DNA from: Gammaproteobacteria bacterium
Lineage (GTDB): Bacteria > Pseudomonadota > Gammaproteobacteria > Steroidobacterales > Steroidobacteraceae
DNA: 10,483 bases
Assembly: GCA_005877705.1 (NCBI GenBank)
Contig: VBNY01000055.1
Span: 1 to 10,483, forward strand
Reading direction: 5' to 3'
Under the pieces are notes generated by a model. That model had not been told where the DNA came from. It saw only the letters and a program-made list of their open reading frames with translations, and ran no database searches. Made by a program: the position numbers and the translations under genes. Below, one piece after another: positions 1-6,448 of this stretch (within the stretch, counting starts at the first letter, position 1; the number at the start of each line of letters is the position of its first letter).

Positions 1-361
1 CAACATGTACGACCTGCGGCTCGCCACCTGGCACTTCTGGCTGTCCGCCATCTTCGTGAACGTGCTGTTCTTCCCGCAGCACTTCCTGGGGCTCGCCGGC
101 ATGCCGCGCCGCATCCCGGACTACGCCACGCAGTTCACCGACTGGAACATGGTCTCCTCGCTCGGCGGCTTCGGCTTCGGCCTGTCGCAGCTGCTGTTCC
201 CCTACCTCATCTGGAAGTGCGTGAAGTCGGGTGAGCGAGTCGGCAAAAAGGCCTGGGAAGGCGCGCACGGACTCGAGTGGGAGCTGCCGTCGCCGCCGCC
301 GTATCACTCCTGGCAGACGCCGCCGTCGGATGCGGTCATCGCCCGGGGCGCAGAGCACTGA
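1..361 (+). CDS. ctaD: Cytochrome c oxidase subunit I, C-terminal part (5' truncated by window)
   Basis: This is the last 119 residues of the catalytic subunit of an aa3-type cytochrome c oxidase, the inner-membrane enzyme that reduces O2 to water with electrons from cytochrome c and pumps protons. The reading frame enters from the left edge (codons begin at base 2) and stops with TGA at 359-361, so the heme- and CuB-ligating histidines lie outside the window. Visible signatures are the PQHFLGLAGMPRRIPDY stretch, which is near-invariant in heme-copper subunit I, a following membrane segment (SLGGFGFGLSQLLFPYLIW), and the ELPSPPPYHSW tail typical of proteobacterial CtaD. The next gene begins 5 bases after the stop, and the downstream assembly genes confirm an oxidase operon. 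Family assignment is secure; only the full length cannot be judged. Confidence 0.97.
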   Translation, partial: NMYDLRLATWHFWLSAIFVNVLFFPQHFLGLAGMPRRIPDYATQFTDWNMVSSLGGFGFGLSQLLFPYLIWKCVKSGERVGKKAWEGAHGLEWELPSPPPYHSWQTPPSDAVIARGAEH

Positions 362-366
362 GACCC

Positions 367-507
367 GTGGAGCTGCCCCTGTTGACGCGGCTCGATGAAG
401 CGCAGCGACGCAAGCGGGTCCGACGCACCGCGCTGCTCGTGGCGCTCATCCCGCTCGCGTTCTATTTCGGCTTCATCATCATGACGCTGGTGCGCGGCTC
501 CAGATGA
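367..507 (+). CDS. Small single-pass membrane protein, probable cytochrome oxidase small assembly protein
   Basis: A 46-residue protein with a basic N-terminal half ([11 protein letters not shown], residues 11-21) and one hydrophobic helix ([18 protein letters not shown], about 22-39), predicted to cross the inner membrane once with the basic end in the cytoplasm. I chose the GTG at 367, five bases after the ctaD stop. An in-frame ATG at 277 would overlap ctaD by 85 bases and add an Ala/Arg-rich leader that looks like an artefact. No convincing ribosome binding site is visible, so translation may be coupled to ctaD termination. The stop overlaps the ctaG start as ATGA (504-507), a sign of coupling to the next gene. 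Very short membrane proteins at this position between ctaD and ctaG are known in Beta- and Gammaproteobacteria and annotated as cytochrome oxidase small assembly proteins. The role in oxidase assembly is inferred from position and shape. Confidence 0.75.
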   Translation: MELPLLTRLDEAQRRKRVRRTALLVALIPLAFYFGFIIMTLVRGSR

Positions 508-1049
508 GCGCCACGCAACGCGCCAACCTCGCCCTGACCTGGAAGCTGCTGGCCATCGCCTGCGGCAGCTTCGGGTTCGGCTTCGCGCTCGTGCCGCTGT
601 ACAACGTGCTGTGCGCGGTGACCGGCTACGGCGATCAGTCGAAGCTGCTGCAGCGCGTCGCCGCCTTGGAGCACCCGGATGCGAGCCGCACCGTGACGAT
701 CGAGTTCCTGGCCAACGTCGCGAGCGCCGGGGGCTGGGACTTCCGGCCCGTCGGGCGCACGCTCGACGTGCACCCCGGCCAGCTGTACACGGCGCAATTC
801 GTCGCGCACAACCTGACCGGGCGCGACACCGTCGCGCAAGCCGTCCCCAACATCGCCCCGTCCATGGCGGCGGCCTACTTCCACAAGACCGAGTGCTTCT
901 GCTTCTCGCCGCAGCACTTCAACCTGGACGAGGAGCGCTCGATGCCCGTGCGCTTCATCGTCGATCCGGCTCTGCCGCGCCACGTGGACCGGATCACCCT
1001 GGCCTACACCTTCTATGACGCCTCCTCGCGCGTCACGGCGGCGCGCTGA
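504..1049 (+). CDS. ctaG: Cytochrome c oxidase assembly protein CtaG/Cox11 (CuB copper chaperone)
   Basis: The Cox11/CtaG family inserts copper into the CuB site of subunit I. The 181-residue product has a short cytoplasmic N-terminus, one membrane anchor (about residues 12-34), and a periplasmic immunoglobulin-like domain. The copper-binding CFCF motif is intact (C131 and C133 in TECFCFSPQ), as is the conserved cysteine just after the anchor (C37 in [11 protein letters not shown]). The surrounding [17 protein letters not shown] block is also typical. Length is normal for the family. The ATG overlaps the stop of the preceding small gene by four bases, so no separate ribosome binding site is needed. 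ctaE starts 26 bases after the stop. All residues needed for copper delivery are present, so it should be functional. Confidence 0.97.
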   Translation: MSATQRANLALTWKLLAIACGSFGFGFALVPLYNVLCAVTGYGDQSKLLQRVAALEHPDASRTVTIEFLANVASAGGWDFRPVGRTLDVHPGQLYTAQFVAHNLTGRDTVAQAVPNIAPSMAAAYFHKTECFCFSPQHFNLDEERSMPVRFIVDPALPRHVDRITLAYTFYDASSRVTAAR

Positions 1050-1075
1050 AGGACCACTTCCTGGAAATCTGACAC

Positions 1076-1963
1076 ATGGCAAACGCAACCGCTCACGACA
1101 GCAGTCACTACTACATTCCGCACGGCAGCCCCTGGCCCATCCGCGGTTCGGTGGCGCTCTTCGCGCTGATGGCGGGGGCCGTCGCCTTCCTCAACGACTG
1201 GGCGGGCGCATGGTCGTTCATCCCGGGAGGGGTGCTGCTCGCGTACATGTTCTTCGGGTGGTTTGCGACGGTCATCGACGAGAACCAGCACGGCATCTAC
1301 AACATGCAGGTGGACCGTTCGTTCCGCATGGGGATGATGTGGTTCATCTTCTCCGAGGTCATGTTCTTCGCCGCTTTCTTCGGCGCGCTGTTCTACGCCC
1401 GGGTCCTGTCGGTGCCCTGGCTCGGCGGCCAGGGCGTCAAGGTGTTCACCAACTTCATCCTGTGGCCGGACTTCGAGGGAACGTGGCCGACCAGCGGTCC
1501 GGCGCACGTCGGCGGTCGCGCCGACTCGACGTTCAGCACGATCCCGGCCATCGGCATACCCGCGCTGAACACCGCGATCCTGCTCACCAGCGGAGTCACG
1601 GTCACGCTTGCCCACCACGCGCTGCGCGCGGGCAGACGCGGCCAGCTGGCCGTGTTCCTGGCGGTGACGTTCCTGCTGGGCTTCGCGTTTGTCGGCCTGC
1701 AGGCGCGCGAGTACGGCGAGGCCTACAGGGAGCTCGGGCTGCGGCTGTCAACCGGCATTTACGGCTCGACGTTCTTCATGCTGACCGGCTTCCACGGTCT
1801 GCACGTCACGGTCGGCGCGATCATGCTGTCGGTGATCTGGCTGCGCGTGCTGCGCGGGCACTTCACGCCCCGGCGTCATTTCGCGTTCGAGGCGGTGGCA
1901 TGGTACTGGCACTTCGTCGATGTCGTGTGGCTCGGCTTGTTCATCTTCGTGTACTGGCTCTGA
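1076..1963 (+). CDS. ctaE: Cytochrome c oxidase subunit III
   Basis: Subunit III of the aa3 oxidase, an integral inner-membrane protein that stabilises subunit I and supports proton uptake. The 295-residue sequence contains about seven hydrophobic segments. Family signatures include SEVMFFAAFF (E94 is the conserved membrane glutamate), FFMLTGFHGLHVTVG (H240, H243) and the C-terminal WYWHFVDVVWLGLF (276-289). A GGAAA at 1063-1067 lies 8 bases before the ATG and is a plausible ribosome binding site. The loop at about 117-158 between the third and fourth helices is long, as in other proteobacterial CtaE proteins. The gene ends 24 bases before the stop of a convergent gene, with a short inverted repeat between them. 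Confidence 0.97.
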   Translation: MANATAHDSSHYYIPHGSPWPIRGSVALFALMAGAVAFLNDWAGAWSFIPGGVLLAYMFFGWFATVIDENQHGIYNMQVDRSFRMGMMWFIFSEVMFFAAFFGALFYARVLSVPWLGGQGVKVFTNFILWPDFEGTWPTSGPAHVGGRADSTFSTIPAIGIPALNTAILLTSGVTVTLAHHALRAGRRGQLAVFLAVTFLLGFAFVGLQAREYGEAYRELGLRLSTGIYGSTFFMLTGFHGLHVTVGAIMLSVIWLRVLRGHFTPRRHFAFEAVAWYWHFVDVVWLGLFIFVYWL

Positions 1964-1966
1964 TGG

Positions 1967-1987
1967 GGCGAGCGCAGTGCACTCGCC
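1967..1987. terminator. Inverted repeat between convergent genes, possible bidirectional terminator
   Basis: GGCGAG at 1967-1972 pairs with CTCGCC at 1982-1987. Two further inner G-C pairs after a single mismatch leave a three-base AGT loop. The repeat fills the 24-base gap between the ctaE stop and the stop of the minus-strand membrane gene almost exactly, which is where a shared terminator is expected. There is no T-run on either side, so it is not a classical intrinsic terminator; the role is inferred from position. Confidence 0.4.
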
Positions 1988-2221
1988 TCATCTGGCGGGC
2001 GCGGCCGGCTGCACTTCGTGGGGCGAGATGAGCCCCAGGTACCAGGCGATCAGCAGCAGCGCAAACAGCGCCACGGACAGAGCGATGCGGATCGTCAGCG
2101 CGCGCGCCAGCTTGCGCGAATCGACCGCGCCGCCGCGCGAGAGATGGAATAACGCCGTGCCCAGACTCACGACGATCGCCGCAAGCACCGCAAATATCAG
2201 CAGCCGCACGACGGTGCGCAT
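1988..2221 (-). CDS. DUF2909-type twin transmembrane protein
   Basis: A 77-residue protein with two hydrophobic helices (about residues 4-25 and 46-65) joined by a short basic loop (RGGAVDSRKLARALTIR) and ending in a Pro/Ala tail. This matches the small twin-transmembrane (DUF2909-like) proteins that recur in proteobacterial oxidase clusters between ctaE and SURF1, encoded against the operon direction as here. The motifs GTALFHLSR and ALTIRIALSVALFALLLIAWYLGLI fit that family. I chose the ATG at 2219-2221; the open frame continues upstream to 2854, but that part lies antisense to SURF1 and is low-complexity Arg/His-rich sequence. The function is unknown; a role in oxidase assembly is suggested only by conserved position. 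Its 5' end faces the SURF1 start across 42 bases. Confidence 0.85.
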   Translation of the reverse strand: MRTVVRLLIFAVLAAIVVSLGTALFHLSRGGAVDSRKLARALTIRIALSVALFALLLIAWYLGLISPHEVQPAAPAR

Positions 2222-2263
2222 GATGCCGAGCAGTCTATAGCCTTCGGGGCTTGGAGCAATCCT

Positions 2264-2947
2264 GTGCCCGTACGCTTCAGCCCTGGGTCGCGAGTTTTCA
2301 CCCCGACTTGGGGTCTGACCGCCCTGCTGCTCGCGCTGTGCGCGACGTTCGTCGCCTTGGGTCGCTGGCAGTGGCAGCGCGGCACCGCGCGCCAGGCCGA
2401 GTGGGACAAGTTCGCGCGGGGAGCCGAGAAGGTGCTCGCGCTTGATGCGCTCGGCGTCGGTGAGGTGCCTCGATTCCAACGGGTGAGTGTGCTCGGACGA
2501 TTCGATTCGGCACATCAGTTCCTGCTGGACAACCGCACGCACGAGGGCCGTGCCGGATACGAAGTGCTCACGCCGCTGCAACGCCCCGACGGGCGCGTCG
2601 TGCTCGTGGATCGCGGCTGGGTGCCCTTCACGGGGCTGCGCGATCGGCTGCCGGGCGTCGCGCTGAAGGCGCACGATGTCGTGACGGTGAGCGGGCGCGT
2701 CGATGAGCTGCCGATAACGAGCTACCCGGCGATGGGCGAGCTGAGCGCAGCGATCGGCCGGCCGCTCGAGCCGCGAATCCTGCTTCTCGACCCGCAGCAG
2801 CCGGACGGCTACGTGCGCGACTGGCGTCCGCCCGGCCTGCAGCCGATACGACACTGGTCATACGCGGTCCAGTGGTGGTGTTTCGCGGCGCTGGCGCTCG
2901 TGCTGTGGGTGGTTTTGAGCGTACGCAGGCCCGGAGACAACGCATGA
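2264..2947 (+). CDS. SURF1 family cytochrome oxidase biogenesis protein
   Basis: SURF1 (Shy1 in yeast) proteins help deliver heme A to subunit I during oxidase assembly in the inner membrane. The 227-residue protein has the expected layout: an N-terminal membrane helix (about 16-33) running into LGRWQWQR (32-39), a periplasmic beta-rich domain with VDRGWVP (115-121), and a C-terminal helix (about 205-220) preceded by RHWSYAVQWW (196-205), the usual His/Tyr/Gln-Trp end signature. The start is GTG at 2264, supported by GGAG at 2252-2255 eight bases upstream. The 3' end overlaps the next gene by four bases (ATGA at 2944-2947), indicating translational coupling. Length is normal for bacterial SURF1. 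Confidence 0.95.
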   Translation: MPVRFSPGSRVFTPTWGLTALLLALCATFVALGRWQWQRGTARQAEWDKFARGAEKVLALDALGVGEVPRFQRVSVLGRFDSAHQFLLDNRTHEGRAGYEVLTPLQRPDGRVVLVDRGWVPFTGLRDRLPGVALKAHDVVTVSGRVDELPITSYPAMGELSAAIGRPLEPRILLLDPQQPDGYVRDWRPPGLQPIRHWSYAVQWWCFAALALVLWVVLSVRRPGDNA

Positions 2948-3570
2948 GCGCGACGACGCGTGAGCTTCGGGCGCGCAACCTGTGCACTCTGGCAGCTCTC
3001 GCTGCGCTGTTCCTGCTGCCGCTCGTGATCGCGTTCTGGATGTATTACGTGAGCGGATGGCGCCCCGCGGCACGGGTCAATCATGGCGTGCTCATCAGTC
3101 CGATGCGACCGCTCCCCCCGGTGCAGCTACCGCGCGTCAGCGTCCCGGCACCCGGTACGCAAATGCGCGCCGACTCCGCCGCGGCCATTCCGTTTCGGCA
3201 CCGATGGTCGCTCGTCTATGTCGGCGCCGGAAGCTGCGACGAGTCGTGTCGTCACGCACTGTATGTAATGCGTCAGACACGTCTTTCTCTCAACAACGAC
3301 ATGACACGCGTCGACAGAGTTTTTCTCGTCACGGCCGAGTGCTGCCCGCGCGCGCTCCTCGGGCCGGAGCATGCCGGCCTCATTGTGCTCGATGCGACGG
3401 GCACGGAGGCGGTGCGGCTGTGGCGCGAATTCCCCACGGCCGGGCGCGAGCATCTGCTGTTCGTCGTCGATCCGCTCGGCAACCTGATCATGAGCTACGA
3501 TGTGCGGCAGAATCCGCGGGGACTGCTCGCGGATCTGCAAAAGCTCCTGCGGCTATCCCATATCGGTTGA
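2944..3570 (+). CDS. Membrane-anchored SCO-like thioredoxin-fold protein of the oxidase cluster
   Basis: A 208-residue protein with one N-terminal membrane helix (about 14-36), a Pro-rich linker (about 53-72) and a periplasmic domain resembling the thioredoxin fold. The strand-like WSLVYVGAG runs into C98-D-E-S-C102, and HLLFVVDPLGNLIMSYD (170-186) resembles the His-containing strand and DPxG turn of SCO/SenC copper proteins. C98, C102 and H170 would be the copper ligands if the analogy holds. An extra vicinal CC pair (133-134) is unusual. Homologues are normally annotated only as hypothetical or cytochrome oxidase biogenesis proteins at this position. The start is the ATG coupled to SURF1; a longer upstream frame beginning at 2872 would overlap SURF1 heavily and is rejected. 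A role in CuA maturation or cysteine reduction is inference. Confidence 0.8.
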   Translation: MSATTRELRARNLCTLAALAALFLLPLVIAFWMYYVSGWRPAARVNHGVLISPMRPLPPVQLPRVSVPAPGTQMRADSAAAIPFRHRWSLVYVGAGSCDESCRHALYVMRQTRLSLNNDMTRVDRVFLVTAECCPRALLGPEHAGLIVLDATGTEAVRLWREFPTAGREHLLFVVDPLGNLIMSYDVRQNPRGLLADLQKLLRLSHIG

Positions 3571-3609
3571 GGATGAGAATGATGCGCCGTCCGTGTGGAA
3601 CCGGCATGC

Positions 3610-3643
3610 CTCGCGGGGAAAAACCACGCTTTTTCCCCGCGGG
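3610..3643. repeat. Long perfect hairpin with A/T tract inside the stem
   Basis: Bases 3612-3623 (CGCGGGGAAAAA) are perfectly complementary to 3630-3641, leaving a six-base loop CCACGC. One G-T wobble and one C-G pair extend the stem to 14 pairs. It follows the SCO-like gene by 39 bases. The T-run is the inner arm of the stem rather than the sequence after it, so this is not a standard intrinsic terminator, although such a stable stem may still stop polymerase or protect mRNA ends. The sequence after it, TAGTAAAC, resembles the tail after the next hairpin. Confidence 0.7.
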
Positions 3644-3668
3644 TAGTAAACAGCCGCCGGGTGGGCCT

Positions 3669-3707
3669 GCTGAGGTGGCCGCAGGCCACCTCAGCCAATA
3701 AACTATG
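3669..3707 (+). repeat. REP-like palindromic element, copy A (hairpin plus conserved tail)
   Basis: Bases 3669-3680 (GCTGAGGTGGCC) pair perfectly with 3684-3695 around a three-base GCA loop. The following bases run directly into the ctaA start codon. The stretch TCAGCCAATAAACTATG (3691-3707) matches 15 of 17 bases of the tail after the hairpin at the ctaB/pirin junction, and both hairpins contain the GCCGCAGGC core (on opposite strands). A palindrome with a conserved flank in two intergenic places is how REP/BIME-type elements look. Membership of a genome-wide family is inference. Confidence 0.65.
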
Positions 3708-4733
3708 ATCCGCGGCCTCGCACTCGCGGGCGTGCTGTTGTGTTTCAGTGTCGTCGTGCTCGGCGCGTATGTGCGGTTGACCGACGCGGGACTCGGCTGC
3801 CCCGACTGGCCCGGCTGCTACGGTCACCTCACGCCGCTCGGCGCCGAGCAGAGCGCCGCGGTGCGCGTCGCCTTTCCGAGCAAGCCGCTCGATGTCGGCA
3901 AGGCCTGGCGCGAGATGATCCACCGCTACGCCGCGGGCACGCTCGGGCTCATCATCGTGGTGATTGCCGCGTTGGCGATCAGCTGCCGGCGCGCCAAGCT
4001 CGTGAACACAGCTTACGCGATCGCGCTGCTGGCGATCGTCGTCTTCCAGGGCCTTCTCGGGATGCTGACCGTGACGTGGCAGCTCAAGCCGCTGATCGTC
4101 ACTTTGCATCTGCTGTTCGGCATGACGACGCTCGGGTTGCTCTGGTGGCTGTGGATGTCATTGCCGCGACATTCGTGGGGCGGCCTCCGAACGCACAGCA
4201 TCGGGCGACCCGCGCTGGCCGGGGGCGCAACCCCGTCGCTGCGGATCGCGCTGCGGCTGGCGCTGCTGGGGCTCGCTGCACTCGGCGTGCAGATTGCACT
4301 CGGCGGATGGACGAGCAGCAACTACGCGGCCGTGGCGTGTCCGGACTTCCCCAGATGTCAGAATGCCTGGTGGCCACACACCGACTACGGGGACGCCTTC
4401 GTTCTGTGGCGCGGACTCGCACTCAACTACGAGGGCGGTGTGCTCGACAACCCGGCGCGCGTCGCCATCCATCTGACCCATCGGCTTGGCGCCGTCGTGA
4501 CGACGATGGCGCTCGGCGTTGCCGCGCTATTCGTGATCGGCCGGCCGGCGCTGTCCGGCGTGCGGATCAGCGCCTACGCCGTGCTCGCGGCATTGGCGCT
4601 GCAACTCGCGATCGCCGTCTCGATGGTGCTCGAGACGTTTCCCCTGTTGCTGGCTACCGCCCACACGGCCGGTGCAGCGCTGCTGCTGCTGGCCACCCTC
4701 GCGCTGGTACGCAGCACGACGCGCCTGCGGTGA
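3705..4733 (+). CDS. ctaA: Heme A synthase (COX15/CtaA)
   Basis: Converts heme O to heme A by oxidising the C8 methyl group, the last step of heme A formation, in the inner membrane. The 342-residue protein shows the expected eight-helix, two-bundle arrangement. Ligand and motif residues are intact: [19 protein letters not shown] with the C32/C38 pair, WREMIHR (E70, H73), TLHLLFGM (H135), the second-bundle C212/C218 pair, HLTHRLGA (H256/H259) and ATAHTAGA (H320). The ATG at 3705 gives a short N-terminus directly before helix 1, consistent with the family. No ribosome binding site is visible; the 14 bases before the ATG belong to the tail and stem of a palindromic repeat. ctaB follows closely. 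The loop at about 152-178 is the least conserved part and looks unremarkable. Confidence 0.95.
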   Translation: MIRGLALAGVLLCFSVVVLGAYVRLTDAGLGCPDWPGCYGHLTPLGAEQSAAVRVAFPSKPLDVGKAWREMIHRYAAGTLGLIIVVIAALAISCRRAKLVNTAYAIALLAIVVFQGLLGMLTVTWQLKPLIVTLHLLFGMTTLGLLWWLWMSLPRHSWGGLRTHSIGRPALAGGATPSLRIALRLALLGLAALGVQIALGGWTSSNYAAVACPDFPRCQNAWWPHTDYGDAFVLWRGLALNYEGGVLDNPARVAIHLTHRLGAVVTTMALGVAALFVIGRPALSGVRISAYAVLAALALQLAIAVSMVLETFPLLLATAHTAGAALLLLATLALVRSTTRLR

Positions 4734-4791
4734 CGGCATTGTGATCTGTTACGCTGCGTACCCTCTGTCCCTCGCTTTTCCGACTGATACC

Positions 4792-5688
4792 GTGGCGACG
4801 ACACCGGAACTTGCACCGCGCGCGCCACCGATCTGGCGACGCTACCTCGAGCTGACCAAGCCCAAGGTCGTCGCGCTGATCACGTTCACGGCGATCGTAG
4901 GCACGCTGCTCGCAAGCCCCGGGCTGCCGCCGCTCGATGCGCTCGTGTGGGGCAACCTGGGGATCGCCCTCGCCGCCGCCTGCGCGGCGACGATCAATCA
5001 CGTGCTTGACCGCCGGATCGACGAGCAGATGGCCCGGACCCGGGCGCGGCCGCTGCCGGCCGGGCACTTGACGGAGCGCCAGGCGCTGCTGTTCGCGGCG
5101 ACCCTCGGCGTCGTGGCGATGGCGCTCCTCGCTTTTCTGGTGAATCTGCTGACAGCGGTGCTGACCTTCGTATCCCTGATTGGCTACGCGGTCATCTATA
5201 CCGTATGGCTCAAGCGCGCGACCCCGCAGAACATTGTGATCGGTGGCGCCGCCGGGGCGGCTCCGCCGGTACTCGGCTGGGCGGCCGTGACCAACAGTAT
5301 CGACCCGAACGCGCTGCTGCTGTTCCTGATTATCTTTGCGTGGACACCACCTCATTTCTGGGCGCTGGCCATCGCGCGCCGCGACGAGTATGCGCTGGCG
5401 GGAATCCCGATGCTGCCGGTAACCCACGGCCTCGACTTCACGCGGCTGCACGTGCTGCTCTATACGGTGCTGCTCGTGGTCGTGACGCTGATGCCATTTC
5501 TCACGCGCATGAGCGGGCTGATCTACCTCTGTGCCGCGCTCGTGCTGAACGCCGTCTTCCTTTACTACGTGCTCGCTCTGAAGATCACCGCGCGGCAAGA
5601 GCTACCGATGCGGGTCTTCAAGTTCTCGGTGACCTATCTGATGTGGCTGTTCGCAGCGCTGCTGCTCGACCATTATTTGATGGGCTGA
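4792..5688 (+). CDS. ctaB: Protoheme IX farnesyltransferase (heme O synthase)
   Basis: Adds a farnesyl group to heme B, giving heme O, the substrate of the adjacent CtaA. It is a UbiA-superfamily polytopic membrane prenyltransferase. With the GTG at 4792 it has 298 residues. The first Asp-rich motif is [20 protein letters not shown] (69-88), which binds diphosphate through Mg2+; the second conserved region is [28 protein letters not shown] (184-211). [20 protein letters not shown] (140-159) is also diagnostic. The start is uncertain: another in-frame GTG at 4741 has a GGTGA (4729-4733) seven bases upstream but would add 17 hydrophobic residues not needed by the family. The TGA stop lies inside the left arm of a hairpin shared with the convergent pirin gene. 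No SCO gene follows, although one often does in related clusters. Confidence 0.95.
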   Translation: MATTPELAPRAPPIWRRYLELTKPKVVALITFTAIVGTLLASPGLPPLDALVWGNLGIALAAACAATINHVLDRRIDEQMARTRARPLPAGHLTERQALLFAATLGVVAMALLAFLVNLLTAVLTFVSLIGYAVIYTVWLKRATPQNIVIGGAAGAAPPVLGWAAVTNSIDPNALLLFLIIFAWTPPHFWALAIARRDEYALAGIPMLPVTHGLDFTRLHVLLYTVLLVVVTLMPFLTRMSGLIYLCAALVLNAVFLYYVLALKITARQELPMRVFKFSVTYLMWLFAALLLDHYLMG

Positions 5689-5723
5689 AAGTCGCCTGCG
5701 GCGCTTTCAGCCAATAGACTACG
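5683..5723 (+). repeat. REP-like palindromic element, copy B, spanning the ctaB/pirin junction
   Basis: GGCTGAAAG (5683-5691) pairs with CTTTCAGCC (5704-5712). After a one-base bulge the inner CGCC pairs with GGCG around a TGC loop. The bases from 5707 to 5723 repeat the tail of copy A (TCAGCCAATAGACTACG here, two differences). The left arm contains the ctaB stop codon and the tail contains the pirin stop codon (TAG on the minus strand at 5719-5721). It probably also serves as a bidirectional 3' end for the two convergent genes, though no T-run follows. Confidence 0.65.
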
Positions 5724-6417
5724 GCAGATCAAACATGATGACCTCGGCGTCGCGACCGCTCTGCAGCGCGATGCGGCCGGGCTTCGTGACCTTCACCCCA
5801 TCGCCCTCGTTCAAGCGGGTCTCGTTCACGGCGATCGAGCCGCGCGCCACGTGGGCGTAAGCGCGCCTGCCCTTGGCCACTTCGAACTCAGCTCGCTCGG
5901 CCCCGTTGAACAGGCCGCTGTAGACGCGCGCGTCCTGGTGAATGACGACGGCGCCGTCCTCGCCGCTGGCAGAGGCGATGATTCGCAGCTTGCCGCGCTT
6001 GTCGGCGTCCGCAAAATGCTTCTGCTCATAGCTGGGAGGGATACCGGCGACGTTCGGCTTGATCCAGATCTGCAGCAGGTGCAGGTCCTGCGCAGGGGAA
6101 GGGTTCGACTCGCTGTGCATGACGCCGGTGCCGGCGCTCATGCGCTGCACGTCGCCGGGCCGGATGATCGAGCCGTTGCCGAGCGAGTCCTTGTGCTCGA
6201 GCTCCCCCTCGAGAACGACCGTCAGGATCTCCATGTCCCGATGGCCGTGAGTGCCGAAGCCTCTGCCCGCCTTGACGCGATCCTCGTTGATCACCCGCAG
6301 CGGCCCGAACTCCTCGTACACCGGGTCGTAGTAATCGGCGAACGAGAAAGTGTGGTAGGTCTTGAGCCAGCCGTGATCCGCGTAGCCGCGATCGAGACTC
6401 CTGCGCACTTCGAGCAT
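5719..6417 (-). CDS. Pirin family cupin, YhhW-like (quercetin 2,3-dioxygenase type)
   Basis: A 232-residue bicupin protein of the pirin family, closest in layout to E. coli YhhW, which has quercetin 2,3-dioxygenase activity in vitro. The N-terminal cupin carries a full metal site: H57 and H59 in FGTHGHRDMEILTVVLEGEL, and H101 and E103 in GVMHSESN. RGYADHGWLKTYHTFSFADYYDP (10-32) is the diagnostic pirin N-terminus. The C-terminal cupin (about 145-232) has no obvious metal ligands, as usual for the family. On the minus strand an AGGGGAAA about ten bases before the ATG is a good ribosome binding site. A gene of unknown function lies 31 bases upstream on the same strand, so the two are probably co-transcribed. 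The physiological substrate is unknown; cytosolic, since no signal peptide is seen. Confidence 0.93.
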   Translation of the reverse strand: MLEVRRSLDRGYADHGWLKTYHTFSFADYYDPVYEEFGPLRVINEDRVKAGRGFGTHGHRDMEILTVVLEGELEHKDSLGNGSIIRPGDVQRMSAGTGVMHSESNPSPAQDLHLLQIWIKPNVAGIPPSYEQKHFADADKRGKLRIIASASGEDGAVVIHQDARVYSGLFNGAERAEFEVAKGRRAYAHVARGSIAVNETRLNEGDGVKVTKPGRIALQSGRDAEVIMFDLP

Positions 6418-6448
6418 GCGTTTTATTTCCCCTGGTGCCTTGCGCCGG

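Noticed and set aside
277..366. ATG at 277 as start of the small oxidase assembly gene
   Set aside because: Would overlap ctaD by 85 bases and add an Ala-rich leader; GTG at 367 gives a compact basic-plus-helix protein.
2222..2263. TATAGA as a -10 box for the minus-strand twin-membrane gene
   Set aside because: The best TTG-containing -35 is only 14 bases away, too short, so no promoter is called.
2222..2854. Upstream extension of the minus-strand twin-membrane gene to 288 residues
   Set aside because: The extension is antisense to SURF1 and lacks family features; the ATG at 2221 gives the expected 77-residue protein.
4654..5598. 314-residue minus-strand open frame opposite ctaA/ctaB
   Set aside because: Low-complexity Arg/Gln/His composition, antisense to CtaB with all its conserved motifs.
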